A DNA stretch of 5,826 bases from Abditibacteriota bacterium (GTDB lineage: Bacteria > Armatimonadota > UBA5829), in NCBI GenBank assembly GCA_017959625.1, contig JAGDAG010000308.1:1-5826 (forward strand), read 5' to 3'. The notes beneath the pieces are model-generated. The model did no database searches and was not told the origin of the DNA. It worked only from the letters and a program-made list of their open reading frames with translations. The position numbers and the translations under genes were made by a program. This document shows, piece after piece, positions 5,810 through 5,826 of this stretch; the stretch's first letter is position 1; every line of letters begins with the position of its first letter.

Positions 5810-5826
5810 CAAGCGCTACCCGAGAA

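Overview
The window holds one tightly packed, single-direction gene cluster, read entirely on the minus strand from right to left. It has five complete genes and one that runs off the left edge. Gaps between genes are short (51, 76, 19 and 36 bases, plus one 10-base overlap), and nearly every gene has a clear Shine-Dalgarno sequence, so this looks like a single bacterial operon. Neither the operon promoter nor the first gene is necessarily inside the window. The DNA is fairly GC-rich except at the far left end. The oxygen-sensitive glycyl radical enzyme points to an anaerobe, probably a gut or sediment bacterium. The sequence does not fix the phylum. The GYF/DUF4190-like membrane protein and the sensory-rhodopsin-transducer-like protein argue weakly against an enteric proteobacterium.

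Layout in order of transcription: (1) 5809-4919, a ten-helix EamA/DMT-family transporter; (2) 4882-3233, an exported 5'-nucleotidase/UDP-sugar hydrolase-type metallophosphoesterase; (3) 3213-2821, a protein of the Anabaena sensory rhodopsin transducer (ASRT) family; (4) 2744-2283, a small two-helix membrane protein with a GYF_2-like N-terminus and a DUF4190-like tail; (5) 2292-181, a glycyl radical enzyme with a Cys-Trp-Glu active site and an Arg-Val-Ser-Gly-Trp radical loop; (6) 129 to the left edge, the start of a probable exported protein.

How the genes may work together is inference. The nucleotidase would release nucleosides or sugars outside the cytoplasm, the transporter would move a small metabolite, the ASRT-like protein would bind a small ligand, and the glycyl radical enzyme would carry out a radical elimination or cleavage on an unidentified substrate. 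The least-described parts are the glycyl radical enzyme, whose active-site signature matches no characterised class I can name, and its pairing with an ASRT-family protein without a rhodopsin. The 4/5 junction shows a 10-base overlap and a GC-rich hairpin covering the ribosome binding site, which suggests translational coupling of the membrane protein to the enzyme. No glycyl radical activating enzyme is encoded in the window. No tRNA, rRNA, CRISPR array, insertion sequence or long repeat was seen, and no gene-free stretch exceeds 300 bases.
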